Assembly (NCBI GenBank): GCA_031763025.1
Contig: JASSKH010000003.1
Span: 6,934,718 to 6,998,717, forward strand
DNA length: 64,000 nt
DNA from: Macrocystis pyrifera
Lineage: Eukaryota > Sar > Phaeophyceae > Laminariales > Laminariaceae
Direction of reading: 5' to 3'
The notes under the pieces were generated by a model, which made no database searches, had not been told where the DNA came from, and was given only the letters and a program-made list of their open reading frames with translations. Every line of letters begins with the position of its first letter. Position 1 is the stretch's first letter. This document shows positions 10,359 through 21,200 of the stretch, piece by piece. Made by a program: the position numbers and the translations under genes.

Positions 10359-10493
10359 CAACACTATTATCATTACGCTTCTCAGCAGCAACAGCACCGC
10401 CAACAAGCTCCACCGTTGGCATATGAGGAGTGGCAGGAGCTTGCGACCAACCTAGGGCAACTTCATGTGGGCGAAGCAGCAGCGCAATACCAG
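10212..10493 (+). CDS. Exon of an unrecognised low-complexity protein (exon a)
   Basis: A 94-codon exon with acceptor CTCACCACAG before AATCCC and donor CAG|GTACTA. It encodes NPLGMGVTSIEAEEYPG, then an alanine run written in GCA repeats, a Gln/His/Tyr-rich stretch (QHYYHYASQQQQ) and an acidic helix (LAYEEWQELATNLGQLHVGE) ending in AAQYQ. The donor is phase 0 and fits exon b at 11245. A methionine at codon 5 could start translation if this were the first exon; the acceptor-like upstream sequence favours an internal exon. I do not recognise the family. The CAG run may vary in length between individuals. The donor lies inside TACCAGGTA, a motif discussed among the findings. Confidence 0.5.
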
Positions 10494-11244
10494 GTACTAC
10501 TATTACCTACGAACGCAGAGGACTTTCGTGCTTCGATGATGGAACAACGGAACGCGAAAAAAAGCTCTCTCGTCTCTTTCGCTTTGTTTGTTATCGAATC
10601 GAACAAAGTGAATACCTGGAGCTATTCGCACGTATAAAGACGAAGAAATGAATAATCTCTGTGAACCTCCTGCAGTTCAGCACCAGTGCCTGTTTCGTAG
10701 TGGATATTAATCAATAGTGCAGCACAGCCAGCAGCAGTACACATGTATCGTATCCTAGCCGAGGCAAAGCCGTTGTATAGTACAACTGTCAGTAGGTCTA
10801 TGCATCGTGCTTGCATACACCAGGTACATGCTGTTGGAGATACCGCTGGAGATACTACAGCAGTATTAATAGTAGTATTAACAGTGGTAGTAGGCGAGAG
10901 ATGACGCTTTTTGCTTTCGGTGCTCGTGCCCTTTGCTGTCCGTGTCTGATGATGCTCTGTGCGCACGATAGACTCCAGCACACCATAATATAGTTGTTCT
11001 GCTAAAGAGTACATCAGGTACTAAATAGTTGACTTGATACATCAACGGCTGTCGTTCTTCATTCATTACACTGTCTACAACATATCACAGCAGATATATG
11101 TGAGATTTATCTGCAGCAGCAGTATTATAATAGTTTTTGTTTGTGGCTAATAAACAAAAATTACCTCCTTTCTCACACTGCTGCTGATGTCTGTTCGACC
11201 ATCCATCTCTTAATTTATTTCTGGCTCGCCCGGTCCCTCTGCAG

Positions 11245-11610
11245 GAGAACAGCCACATGCACCACCACCACCACCACCACCAGTACAGCAGCAGCAACCA
11301 CCACCAACACCACCAACACCACGAGTCGTTCGAGGCAAGAAATATGCGGCTCCACGAACAATCGGGCATGGCAGCCCCTTACGGCGGCTATGGCGGCGGC
11401 GGCGGTGGCTATGCTGCGGCTCCGGGTTTATCGTACGCCGGTTTACCTAGCGGCGGCTGCAACAGCATGGACGACGACGAGATGGCCCTCGGCGCCCCTC
11501 CGCTTCTTCCTCCCTCACTGAAAAGGGCACGGGGATGTTCCTATTCCCCGCAACTAGGTATGCGCGAGTTTCTATCCGACGGAGAGGAAGAAAGTGATCG
11601 GCGGCAGTAG
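11245..11610 (+). CDS. Last exon of the same low-complexity protein (exon b)
   Basis: The acceptor is CCCTCTGCAG before GAG, phase 0, matching exon a. The 121 residues begin ENSHM, then a histidine run (CAC repeats), SSSNHHQHHQHH, a glycine/tyrosine patch (YGGYGGGGGGYAAAP), the acidic SMDDDEMALG, a proline patch and KRARGCSYSPQLGMREFLSD before the acidic tail DGEEESDRRQ and TAG at 11608. KRAR could act as a nuclear signal. Such His/Gln/Ala-rich composition is common in regulatory proteins, but no DNA-binding domain is visible. AATAAA signals occur about 320 bp downstream. Confidence 0.55.
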   Translation, partial: ENSHMHHHHHHHQYSSSNHHQHHQHHESFEARNMRLHEQSGMAAPYGGYGGGGGGYAAAPGLSYAGLPSGGCNSMDDDEMALGAPPLLPPSLKRARGCSYSPQLGMREFLSDGEEESDRRQ

Positions 11611-11929
11611 TTGTTTTTTATGCTGCACAGCATTTTGCTTTGCCTGTGGTGGTGGACTGGCCGGGACGGCGCTAAACAACACCACTAACAACTGGGACGG
11701 AGTTTTGAGAGGTAGTGCATACTACTGCTGCTGTTGCAAACGGCTCCTTCTGTTTTTCTCCTATCGTTTTTGTTTGCATGACCACGAACGGCGCGCCTCG
11801 GGGGCGGCGGCGGCGGCGGGGGGGGGTCGGGGGGGGGGGGGGGGGGGGGTCGAGAGGCGCGGTTTTTCTCGTTGTCGGACATTGCGTTTTGTTTTTGGCG
11901 GCTTTTTTTCAAAATTGGAACTGGCTCTC

Positions 11930-11956
11930 TCAATAAAGAAACGAATAAATTTATTT
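11930..11956 (+). terminator. Possible polyadenylation signals
   Basis: CTCTCAATAAAGAAACGAATAAATTTATTT contains AATAAA at about 11934 and AATAAA at about 11945. They lie 320-340 bp after the stop of exon b on the same strand and would suit its 3' end. A pair this close is suggestive but also common in AT-rich DNA. Confidence 0.35.
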
Positions 11957-13124
11957 ATTCTTGCTGTCGCGTATTCCCAGGGACCCGACTGGACGTTCCC
12001 GGTTAATGTGCAGAACGTACCCCCTTACGCAATGGTTGACCGTCTGATTCCAGTTGTTGATGGCTGTCTTGGTGACCTTCTCTCATGTGTTGCAGTTGGT
12101 TGGGGACCTGCTCACACGAGTGCTACGTGAGAAGTGCTGGCTGCTGCTTTATCATACCAGGTCACGCACCTGATAGGTGCATGTACGATACTCGCGTTGT
12201 CTTCACAGGGTGCGAGTGTGTCAAGGGTGGCTTATGTGGCTTGCATGTACATAATCACTCTTACGCACACCCTTGCCACGCACCCAATAGTACACAGCAA
12301 CAGCAAGAATAGCTTGCGATGATGATTTGTCGTCGTGTCGTCGTATTTGCGTGTAAGCTTATTAGCGTTGCCAGAGTATATGTAGGAAAGAACCCCCCCC
12401 CCCCAGCAGGAGGAGGAGAGTATCTGTCATTCAAAAATATCTATGTGACCAGCGAGCGAGTGCTTGCTGACTGTTGACGACGAAAGGGATGGTGCGTACG
12501 TAGAAGTATTTTTTTTTGTCTTTCAAAAGTCCGGCCCTTGGCCCTGATTGTCCCACACACATGTATTTTATGTAGTTTATATCGTGCGTGTACTACTTTG
12601 TATCCTATTAATGGTGCAGAGGCGTAGTAATACTTGGCTGTGTAGATCTGCATTTTTTTAGGACTTCGTACAATAGTAGGTAGAGATTCCCGACTCTCGA
12701 TTGACACACACCGGCGGCTTCTTGGAGCAGGCTGCTTCGAGTTGCTATATATGGACCGGGGGGGGGGGGGGGGGGGGGGGGTAACTCTGCGTTGGCTGCT
12801 GGGTAACATTATGATATCGCGGCGGCGGCGGGGTGGTGGTGGGGGTAATTTACTTTGATCTTGTGTTTATCGTACAACATGAGTTGCACCTGCTTGCTTC
12901 CGTGTCATTTTTTTTTGTTTTGTAGGTTGTGCGTTTGTTTTAGGAGGAGTTTTTTCCTGGGTGTTGGTTGATGAAAGCTGCATTGCATGCATGCTGTTTG
13001 TTGCTGCGCCTTTTTTTGTTTCAAGATGTTCGTCCAACTGAACGCACTGAGAGCTCTGCATTTGGTAAAGCTGCCCAATTAGATCTCTACTCGTACCACT
13101 GCATACCTATGATAAAACACCCTT
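11957..13124. other. No gene assigned; G-run rich
   Basis: G/C-homopolymer tracts just upstream (about 11820-11850) and at 12387-12401 and 12758-12781. A frame at 11980-12130 (PDWTFPVNVQNVPPYAMVDR) follows an AG and reads like protein, but has no partner exon I can identify. The rest has no supportable gene. Confidence 0.35.
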
Positions 13125-13355
13125 TCACTCGTTGAATGCTCGCGGGGGGGGGTGTAAATCTATCTCGTGGTTGTAGCTATCCACGGCTTTGGGTGTGCTC
13201 TGAGCTGCTGAGGTGGCGTGCTTCTCTGCCACGAGGGTGGCGGGCTGTACGTGTAGTTTAGAACAAGCGTGTTGTCTCACCACTTTGTCCGGGAAATAGA
13301 AGGAGCGTATGGAGATCAGTATCAATGCCAGAACGATCGTTACATTTACGGACAT
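13125..13355 (-). CDS. Small hypothetical protein with N-terminal hydrophobic segment
   Basis: 76 codons from ATG at 13355. Residues 5-20 (VTIVLALILISIRSFY) form one hydrophobic segment directly after a short start, followed by a polar region with VAEKHATSAAQSTPKAV. That is the look of a signal anchor plus stalk, as in type II membrane proteins of the Golgi, so this could be the first exon of a longer membrane enzyme. A GTGAGA after FPDKV is a possible donor, in which case translation would stop matching there. No homologous family is recognised. Confidence 0.3.
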   Translation of the reverse strand: MSVNVTIVLALILISIRSFYFPDKVVRQHACSKLHVQPATLVAEKHATSAAQSTPKAVDSYNHEIDLHPPPRAFNE

Positions 13356-13885
13356 GGGTGGTGTTAATCCCGAGAATAGTGGTAGCCGTCACACGCAAAA
13401 TAATAGTCTCAAGTACTATGCGAGCTGGTGTATCATAGTACCAGGCAGTCAGTGCTGGATTACAGCGACGTGACGTTTCGAGTTGGCGAGTTGCTGCAAT
13501 CTAGTAGCTGATCGCATTACCATATGCCAAAACAGGGAATCGGAGAGGATGTAAACGGCAGTACGTAGATAGGAGACTTGAGGCAATGAGGTGAAATGTC
13601 GATATACACCTGGTACTTTTTAATGAGTGAGAGGCACTAGTGAGTTTTTTTAGTGACGAAAATGAACGGTAAAAGTTTCCACGCGGAGGGGTTGGGGGGG
13701 GGGGGGGGGGGGGGGGGGGGGTAGCACGGGAAAAACGAGATATAAATAAAACGGACAAAGTCTGCCTGGTTGAGCCACTCGTACGGAGCCGGCGTGTGGC
13801 CGTATACACGAGCAGAAATAGGATGCCGCACTCTGATGAACGGTGTAATCAACTTGAACATATATACCCTTCGGTGTGCTCTCAC

Positions 13886-14196
13886 GGTACTCGCAAAATA
13901 GGAGTGGGTGTGGTATAGCCACAGCCAGGACTATGTATACTGCTGTGTTGTAGTCTTTCACCGGGTGCAGCATGTAGGCCAAGTACTGATCCTTCGGATG
14001 CGGCGATTCCAGCAGATCCACAGGCGGGCCCACCATATTTGTTTTGGAGGAGACCCCACCAGCGATTAAATCTCCACGCGTTACCATGTGCGTGCCCCGC
14101 GTGCTGGTGGGTTTTGTGCCTGTGCACAGACTCGTCTCCCCGAGTTTTGTTCTCGGGATAACCCCACAACTTAGCTTCAACCTCCCCACCCCCACC
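13886..14196 (-). CDS. Possible internal exon, unrecognised protein
   Basis: The acceptor side has a pyrimidine-containing TACTTTTACAG, and the donor is TACC|GTGAGA. One frame is open across 103 codons with varied composition: PTSTRGTHMVTRGDLIAGG, VSSKTNMVGPPVDLLESPHP, KDQYLAYMLHPVKDYNTAVY, IVLAVAIPHPLLFCEY. The last 25 residues are hydrophobic enough for a membrane segment. A second frame is also free of stops but is richer in Gly and His, so the frame choice is uncertain. It lies upstream of the 13125-13355 reading frame on the same strand. Confidence 0.3.
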
Positions 14197-14421
14197 CTGT
14201 AAAAGTACTAGTAATATAATTCCCTCGCCGTAGAGTTCCAACTGGTACTTACAGCAGTAGTATTATTACGAGTACTGCTGCTGTACTGCTTTCGAGAGTT
14301 GGCCGTATTGTTTGATGTTTGCCTGGGTACAAACTGGTTAATTTTACATTTTAGTTGCAAAAATATTGGAAGATAAGGCAACATATTAAACGAGCATCAC
14401 CCTTGTTTTTTTTTAGTTATT

Positions 14422-14712
14422 ATGGTTTTATACGCCCTGAGCAGAGGGGGCATGGCGTACCGATGTGATTCCGCGTGTGGACAAAACTCGTCGTCTGCCG
14501 CTGAAATAGCTGCCATAAGAATTTTGAACCGGGGGGGGGTGCGGTGTGGGAGAGGTTACGCGGGAAAGGATATACTGCAGAGAGGGTGTGCAAACCTCGG
14601 GAACGCATCTTGCAAGGTGGTCTCACGTGAACTGCAGAGTATGCAGGACAGGATGTCTGCCGTGCGGAATTTGTTTCAGGCCGCGCTAGTGTGGGTTACT
14701 TCTCGCAATTAA
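14422..14712 (+). CDS. Hypothetical reading frame
   Basis: 96 codons with a helix-like C-terminal half (CKVVSRELQSMQDRMSAVRN, LFQAALVWV). It begins with an ATG but has no supporting promoter, splice partner or family. It could be one exon or chance. Confidence 0.15.
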   Translation: MVLYALSRGGMAYRCDSACGQNSSSAAEIAAIRILNRGGVRCGRGYAGKDILQRGCANLGNASCKVVSRELQSMQDRMSAVRNLFQAALVWVTSRN

Positions 14713-16117
14713 AAATTGAAAGAGCTTGCAATCATTTTTGTTTGCCCTCTCGGAACTTGCTCTTCTGCCGCTACTCGATGGGCCACGACCCGGCCCGGCG
14801 GTAGATGCATGCAAACTCTCAACATTGACCCAATCCATGCACGTATGCATGCACATTGCGTTCGACGCGCAAACTGCTCCGGCTTTTAGTGCGGTCAACC
14901 TTGCTCTCCCTTACATGGAAAGCTACATCATTCACGACTCGGCGTTCGCTGGATATCGACAGACAAAAAGGCCCCGTGTGACCAAGCAGGGCCGCCAAAA
15001 AAACAGCTATTAATGGTGTGGTGACAAAAGGGCCTCGCGTGCCAGCCCCACCAGTGCAGTAATGGCGCCAAAACAGCGCATCCTCTTGTAATTGTGTTAA
15101 CACATCATGTACGGTTGTCACACGTGCACTGGACTGCAAAATAATGCAGCATGTCTCCGCTGCTGTGCGACCTTTCGCGCCCCGCCGCGTTTTTTTTTTT
15201 TTTTTTGCAGGCTTTCGCATAAATTATTCAACAGTAGTATCAGGTCTTCGAATTCGAACACTACCCAGCGGAACGATGGGCCATCGCGGGTAGATGTGCG
15301 CAATTCCGACAATACGTATCTGTTTCATTTTGTCTGTTCAAGAATTTTGAACGGCAGAGTACATTGAACCGTTGACAGCTAACAGACCAAGGTGAGCGCA
15401 AAAATGCAATGAACCTTTGCTCTCCCCCGCATCGAAAAACCAAACGGCAGTAGTACTCTGTTGTGCTACAATCATGCCGCCAGCAGTATTAGCTGTAAAT
15501 CGACCGACCTACCCGGGTCTACTGTAGGGTTCTCACTCCGCCTCCGTGTAATTAATTGAGCCAACAGAGCAGTAGAAATCCTCCTTCAAATTGCGCTAAA
15601 ATAGCAGTAGAACTGATGTACGATACTCGCGCGGGCAATGGCTGAAAATCGACAGATAGTACAGTAATGCACTACACAACCAACCGGGGCCGCGAGAAGA
15701 GCTGTTGTAGTCACAAAGTGCCCAGCGTATTCACCCCTCCCCCCCCCGTGCACTTGCGTCAACACAGTACGCTCCCTTCCGATTGCGCTGATACAGTACT
15801 GTACGACAATTGCGCGGGAAATCGCTAAAGATCGAGAGATAATCACTTACTATGCTATCCAACTATTATAAACGGCAACGCGAAAGGAGCTATGATGGTC
15901 ACTAGCTCCCCCCACGTGTAGTTGGGCCGACACGGCAGTACTCCCCCCTTCTAGGTGCGCTATTACACGGATAACAAAGCACCGCATTTCTCTTCTGCAT
16001 CGCTGAAAATTCACAGAAATCAATGCCCTACGCTATGCACCCATCCGGGGTCGCCAAAAGAGCTCTTGTAGTCACAAAGTGCCCGCGCACTCACCCCCCC
16101 TTTCCCTTTGGAGACGG

Positions 16118-16165
16118 ACGCGTGGTCAATGGTCAAAACACGGAGGCATGCAACAAATGAGCACC
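16118..16165 (+). mobile_element. LINE family B, 3' tail only
   Basis: CGTGGTCAATGGTCAAAACA followed by AAATGAGCACCCCCC matches the last coding bases and stop of LINE B at 23990-24050. The copy is limited to the extreme 3' end, the expected product of severe 5' truncation. Confidence 0.7.
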
Positions 16166-16201
16166 CCCCTCCCCCCCGGTGTAATTGCGCTGAACCACCA
16201 T

Positions 16202-16303
16202 TACGGAGGACCGTAGTAAATAGCACGTACGGTACACACAAAAACTATATATTCCCCTTTTTTACTAAAAAAAAATTGGTCCCATTTACTATGGTCCTCC
16301 GTA
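16202..16303. mobile_element. TA-target MITE, copy 2
   Basis: TA-CGGAGGACCGTAGTAAATAG at the left and CTATGGTCCTCCG-TA at the right. It shares the inverted ends and AT-rich centre of the family, with diverged middle sequence. Confidence 0.75.
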
Positions 16304-16738
16304 ATATTATAATTTCGTCAACAGATGTGGACTGCAGAAAACGCAACACGTTCACCTTGCAGCATTTCGCGCCGCGCCGTTTTAAGCACCTTTTCAAGGC
16401 ACTTCCATATGGTTTCGTGATCTAGGAACCTACTCCGCGACTCGATGGACCACGGTAGACGTACGAGTACGCAATCCCCACACCGACGGAATACACATTT
16501 TACACATTTTTTCCCAAGGCTTCGAACAGCTCTTCGACCGCAAAAAGAGCACCGGTCAGTGCAACCGATCTCAAGCTTGCTCTTCCTTCCATGGAAAGCT
16601 ACAACAATTTGTGCTGTTGTGCGACAACTATGCCAGCATTTGGTTGAAATCGGCATTAATGCATCTCGTGACCAACCAACCGCTCGCTCGCCCGCAAACA
16701 GAGCTATTGTTGTAGTGGCAAAAGCGCTTCGCGTGCTC

Positions 16739-16739
<1 letters not shown>

Positions 16740-16809
<70 letters not shown>
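16740..16809 (+). repeat. Run of 70 consecutive C
   Basis: Uninterrupted cytosine from 16740 to 16809. Flanked by the repeated segment GCTCA... and CTCTCCCGTGCAAG. It occupies the same place where sister units of the surrounding block carry only 7-10 C, so the run has expanded. The proline- and glycine-rich frames across it are artefacts. Confidence 0.95.
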
Positions 16810-16811
<2 letters not shown>

Positions 16812-17399
16812 TCCCGTGCAAGTACGCCAACACACAGTATACATCCCGTTTGTAAGACATTTGCACGGGCAATCGCCGTACACCGACAGAAAATATTGCA
16901 CTATAAAAGGTCTAACTCAACCAACCGAAAAATATTGAAAATACGTGGCAAGAGGGAAGGACCCCCGGTTCGACTCTACCATCTATGGTACTTTCCCCCA
17001 TCTTAGAGGGTAGTGCGTAGGGCACGCCAGGTTTGGGATAAGGCCGATACGGACGGCCTCCCGAAACGTTCATCAACGATGATGGAAAGGAAAGAGTGTG
17101 TGTGAACTGTACGAGGCACGGGCCTCGCATTCCTATCTGCAGCGAATAGTTGTCACGGGACAACTACTAACGACAGCAATTAGTCAACGAATATGGGTGA
17201 CCACGGTCGTACAACAAATACGGATATCCACGACCTCGGCAAATGGTGGGATCATCGCGGGACAACATCCATGCGACGGTTGGGTCCAGAAACTGGAACC
17301 TACAGGTATACTAATATAATTATCTTCAAGCGGCGAAGGGCCTCAAGTGCCTGCCCCCCTACATTTGCGCCAATTCTATAGTCACAGCTCCTCCGCACG

Positions 17400-18127
17400 G
17401 CTGCATTCCCCAACGAACACACAAAAATACATTGTCGTGCAAGGGTGCGACTTGTCGACAAAAAGTAGTAGAAAGTAGCGGCAGGGTACACACGCGTTAC
17501 CAGCCGCCTCTACGGCATCCCACACTCTCCTACAACGAATGCCGGCAAGATTTATACGTTGTCGCGCAACAAGACCATCCGGATCATCGCGTCAAGCATC
17601 CGCGCTGGAGTGTGAAACGGCCATGCCGTACGAGAAACGGTCACCACGAGCAAATAAAAAGGAGAAAAGCAAGTACTGGTGGGGCGTGGGGCGGGCACAT
17701 TGCAAACACACCCGGAAACGTGACAAAACAAAATTGAAGTCAGCACCGCGAGAAGATGGATTGACGCATTCAACGATTAGAGCAACCACCAAGCACCTTC
17801 TGAACCCACACACACAGCGAGCGAGCGGGGGAAAAATAACTTTGGGCGGGGCAGGACGCCGACGTTAAAACGTGATCCCTGGTTGAGCGCTGAACCAACT
17901 CAACATCAGAGGTTACATTTTTCTACCCAGACTCCTACGTAATACTCTGGTACTGGCTTGAACAGATGGTAACGTTGTTGGCCAACTATCGCTGTTTGTT
18001 CCCGCAGCCCGCCATCGCTTTCCGGAGATTCGGGACCGCGCGTGGTGGGCAGCATCGACTGTTACCTTCGGGAGAAACTGCCTCCAAGTGTGCACACGCG
18101 CGCACTCTAAGCAAGTGCTGGCAGGGG
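17400..18127. other. No gene seen; region 3' of the ADP-ribosyltransferase gene
   Basis: Lies just beyond the stop codon of the minus-strand gene and should hold its 3' untranslated region. I see no convincing AATAAA on the minus strand. Short open frames here lack protein-like character. Confidence 0.4.
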
Positions 18128-18217
18128 TCAGACCATGGTGTAGACAATCACGTAGGTAGGTATGGCGGCGTCCTCGTTGTAGACGACGACCTCGTCATGG
18201 TTGAGGTTGGTGCCTAC
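18128..18217 (-). CDS. ADP-ribosyltransferase gene, last exon with the catalytic glutamate
   Basis: A good acceptor (TTCCCCTCTCTCTCTTCAG) then VGTNLNHDEVVVYNEDAAIP, TYVIVYTMV and TGA at 18128-18130. The E of HDEVVVY is the third triad residue, expected in enzymes that can extend poly-ADP-ribose. The protein ends eight residues after the final strand (PTYVIVY), the usual C-terminus of the domain. Confidence 0.9.
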   Translation of the reverse strand, partial: VGTNLNHDEVVVYNEDAAIPTYVIVYTMV

Positions 18218-21200
18218 CTGAAGAGAGAGAGGGGAAGAGGTATCGCAAAAGATAGGCAACACGTTGAGAGCGGCAAATGAGCACAAAGGAAAATACACAA
18301 GAGAGGTTAAAACAAAAATAAACCGAGAAGCCAAGGCCGAGGGATTGAGAAACACTGAGTTAGGCACGCCCAAAGAGTCGCGAGAGACCAAGACCGAGTG
18401 GGGGTTGAGACACTGAGTGAGGGCACACGAACAACACTCGTGGGATTTTAGGCCCACGTCTTCATGTAACAAAGCATGGTCGTCTCATCATCTGCATCCA
18501 AACACATGTCTTTCCTTCCTCTTAACGGACAGGAAACATCGCAAAATGCTTCGTTCTCATTCGCCCCTCTACCTCCCGCCCAACAGCGGGGAAGAAAATA
18601 AACACAATAAAACTAATAACTAACGAGTTTTTTGGTTGGGAAGACGCCAGTTCAATCAATACCCACAGACATACGGCCGACACCCACCACTACTGCTTTA
18701 CACTACACACCATATTCCGTCAACACTCTACAAATCGAGGAGCGGCTACGCTACAACACGGGACAGGGCTGTGACCCCTCACATGACACTCGGCCTTCGC
18801 GCTGGAGGATCCTAGCGGTGTGCCTAACTCAGCGCCTCGTTTATTTTCGCAACAAAAAGCAACCGCCGAGCCTACGAGTACGGTACAGCAGTCGGCACGT
18901 CCGATCTGTGTGCTGTTTTCCATCCGTGTCCGGGGCCATTAACAACCCCCAGAAATCGATCACAGCGGTACCTAGCACAGTGATTCGTTGATTTCAAAAA
19001 GCAACAAAAAACCCCGGGGCTGCGTACGGTACAGCAGTCGGTACGTTCGACCTGTGCTGTTTTCATCCGTGGTCTTTTTGGGTCTTCACAACAACCGCCA
19101 AAAACCGTAACAGCAGTATCGCCAAAAACCGCTACGCACGTCCTGTTGAACTCTTCACCTCTCCGATTACGGCGTCGTAGCCTTGAGGGGGGCACATGCC
19201 ATCCGGCAGAAAGGCCTCCTGCGTCACGTAAGGCCTGCCCACCACGACAGACGCGGTGAACATGCACCTCCATGTTTTGCCGTTCCAAACCTGTATGGCG
19301 GATGGGGAGGGCAGATCCGGAGGAGGGGGGATGGACGGATGTGAGTCGGGGGGAAAAACAATACATTTTTTTTTTTTGTCTTACATATAGGGGACAAATT
19401 ACGTGTTGTACAGCGATGCGAAACGCGGTCGCGAACGCGACGAAAAAATACGAGGCTCTCATATACCATACCACCCTGGAAGGAAATGTGAAAACCCTTG
19501 GTGAGTAAATATCAATACCTACCGGTCCTTATATTTCCGGCCAAAGTAGTATATACAGTAGCGGTTCTCAGGACCCTTCTATAGCGCAAGCACGTGACCT
19601 CTGCATGTCCTTTTTCCGCAACTCATTCCCCTCTCCGCGTACATAGCATCTTCGCCCGACCAGTCCGTGTGAAACGCGATCGGAGAAAACACGAAACCGG
19701 TACTGGAATACGCTGTATGGCAACCCCGCCGCAACTTGAAAACATAATACATAGTCTTGACAGTAGTAGTTCATGCGGCTGATATGGTACGAGCCGTGTT
19801 ACATATGATGGCGGTAGCGGTGGCGCTGTTGTGGCGCCGTTGTGCCCAAATATTTTAGACAGGGCTCCTCAATTGAAGAGCTATACCCGCAATGCTTTTC
19901 TAGGATCCGATGTGATTGTTTTTGGTGTATTATTCGCGATATATACCTACTTAAATTGAAGCCCATGGGACTTTACGTGTCGGGGCTTTGCGTGCATTTC
20001 CCCCTGAAAGTCGGTTGCTGGATGAGAAGAGTTTTACAGCTCCTCAAGGGAGGAGACTCAGAAACTTCAGCAGTTACACCTGAAAAAAACACCGCTGTTG
20101 CTATCTTCCCTTGTACCGTGCGTCCATCGACGATAATCGTGGGTCGCGCTGGACCCAATTAGTAGCTGTACCGACGCATTTTTGCTGTTGTCACCGCTTC
20201 CCTATTCGTTTGCTTCCAGACTCTTGATACCTTCGCGCGGTTTGATTGTATTCTATTTGCTCTCCTACACCAAAAGCTGTGGCACATCAGCCGAAGGCCC
20301 CCATAGGTACCCCATCGAAAATCCTTTCGGGAATAGTGCCTGCAGACAGAAGTTGCACAACCAAAAAAAAGAGCTCAACCGATTTCACCACCTGGCGCGT
20401 GATCAGTCGCAGCGAGAACACAGCCGAGCTAACCACCACCACCACCACCACCACCATCACCAACGCCACGCTGACAATGACCACTGCAGCAAAAAGAGCA
20501 CCGGCACCAACCACCATCACCAACGCCACGCTGACAATGACCACTGCAGCAAAAAGAGCACCGGCACCAACACTACCGTGACAATCACCAATACGATCAG
20601 CAAACACCAGCACCAACCCTGACACCGACATCACATTAACATCAACCGAAAAGGGTACCTTTTGCGAATTAATAGCGTAATCGTTGGCCTTGCCGGATAC
20701 GCTGCTGAAGTACAGCCCCTCCCCGTACCGCAGGCTGACGTTCGTGGCCTTCGCCGTGCGCCCCAGGTTTCCCTGGAGCTTGCTGAAGCCGTGCGTGCAG
20801 ATGCTGCAGACGCTGCAGTCCGGCCTTGCGCACGGGCCTCCCTGCGCATCGCAAAAAAGACCACGCCATGTACCGGAGGGGGCGAAAGAAGCGTTGTGGT
20901 ACGGTAAACAGGCAACTAAAATAGCTATATGTTATACAAGTAAAATGTCCTAGACGGGGATACAACACTTTTCTACGGTATTCTCAAAATGTAATCGCTG
21001 AAACAAATACTAACCAAAAATGTATAGGGGGGGAGGGGGGGGGGGGTAATAACTGCTGAACTGATTGTTTGTTTTGGGGATACTATTAATAGTATGTACA
21101 GTAGGATGGATTTGATGAAAAAAAAGATAGGTTCGGAAATCGGGTCGGGGAAACGATATCTACTGCACTCCCCGACCGGGGTGGGGCATACATACCGCCT

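Larger units (their letters stand above)
14730..17400. repeat. Block of diverged duplications
   Basis: Several landmarks recur in the same order: a GATGGGCCACG-like segment (14780, 15275, 16445, 17200), CTTGCTCTCCCTTACATGG with AAGCTACA (14900, 15415, 16570), and a TTGTAGTCACAAAGTGCCC segment followed by a C run (15010, 15705, 15890, 16070, 16705, 17340). This points to an old array of units a few hundred bp to about 600 bp long, now scrambled and interrupted by a LINE-B tail at about 16118-16165 and a MITE at 16202. Function unknown. Confidence 0.55.

Noticed and set aside
12085-12322. Cys/His-rich plus-strand frame as a zinc protein
   Set aside because: No regular ligand spacing, no start or splice support.
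16318-16872. Glycine-rich (minus) and proline-rich (plus) reading frames
   Set aside because: Both are translations of the C70 run and its flanks; the flanks belong to the duplicated block.
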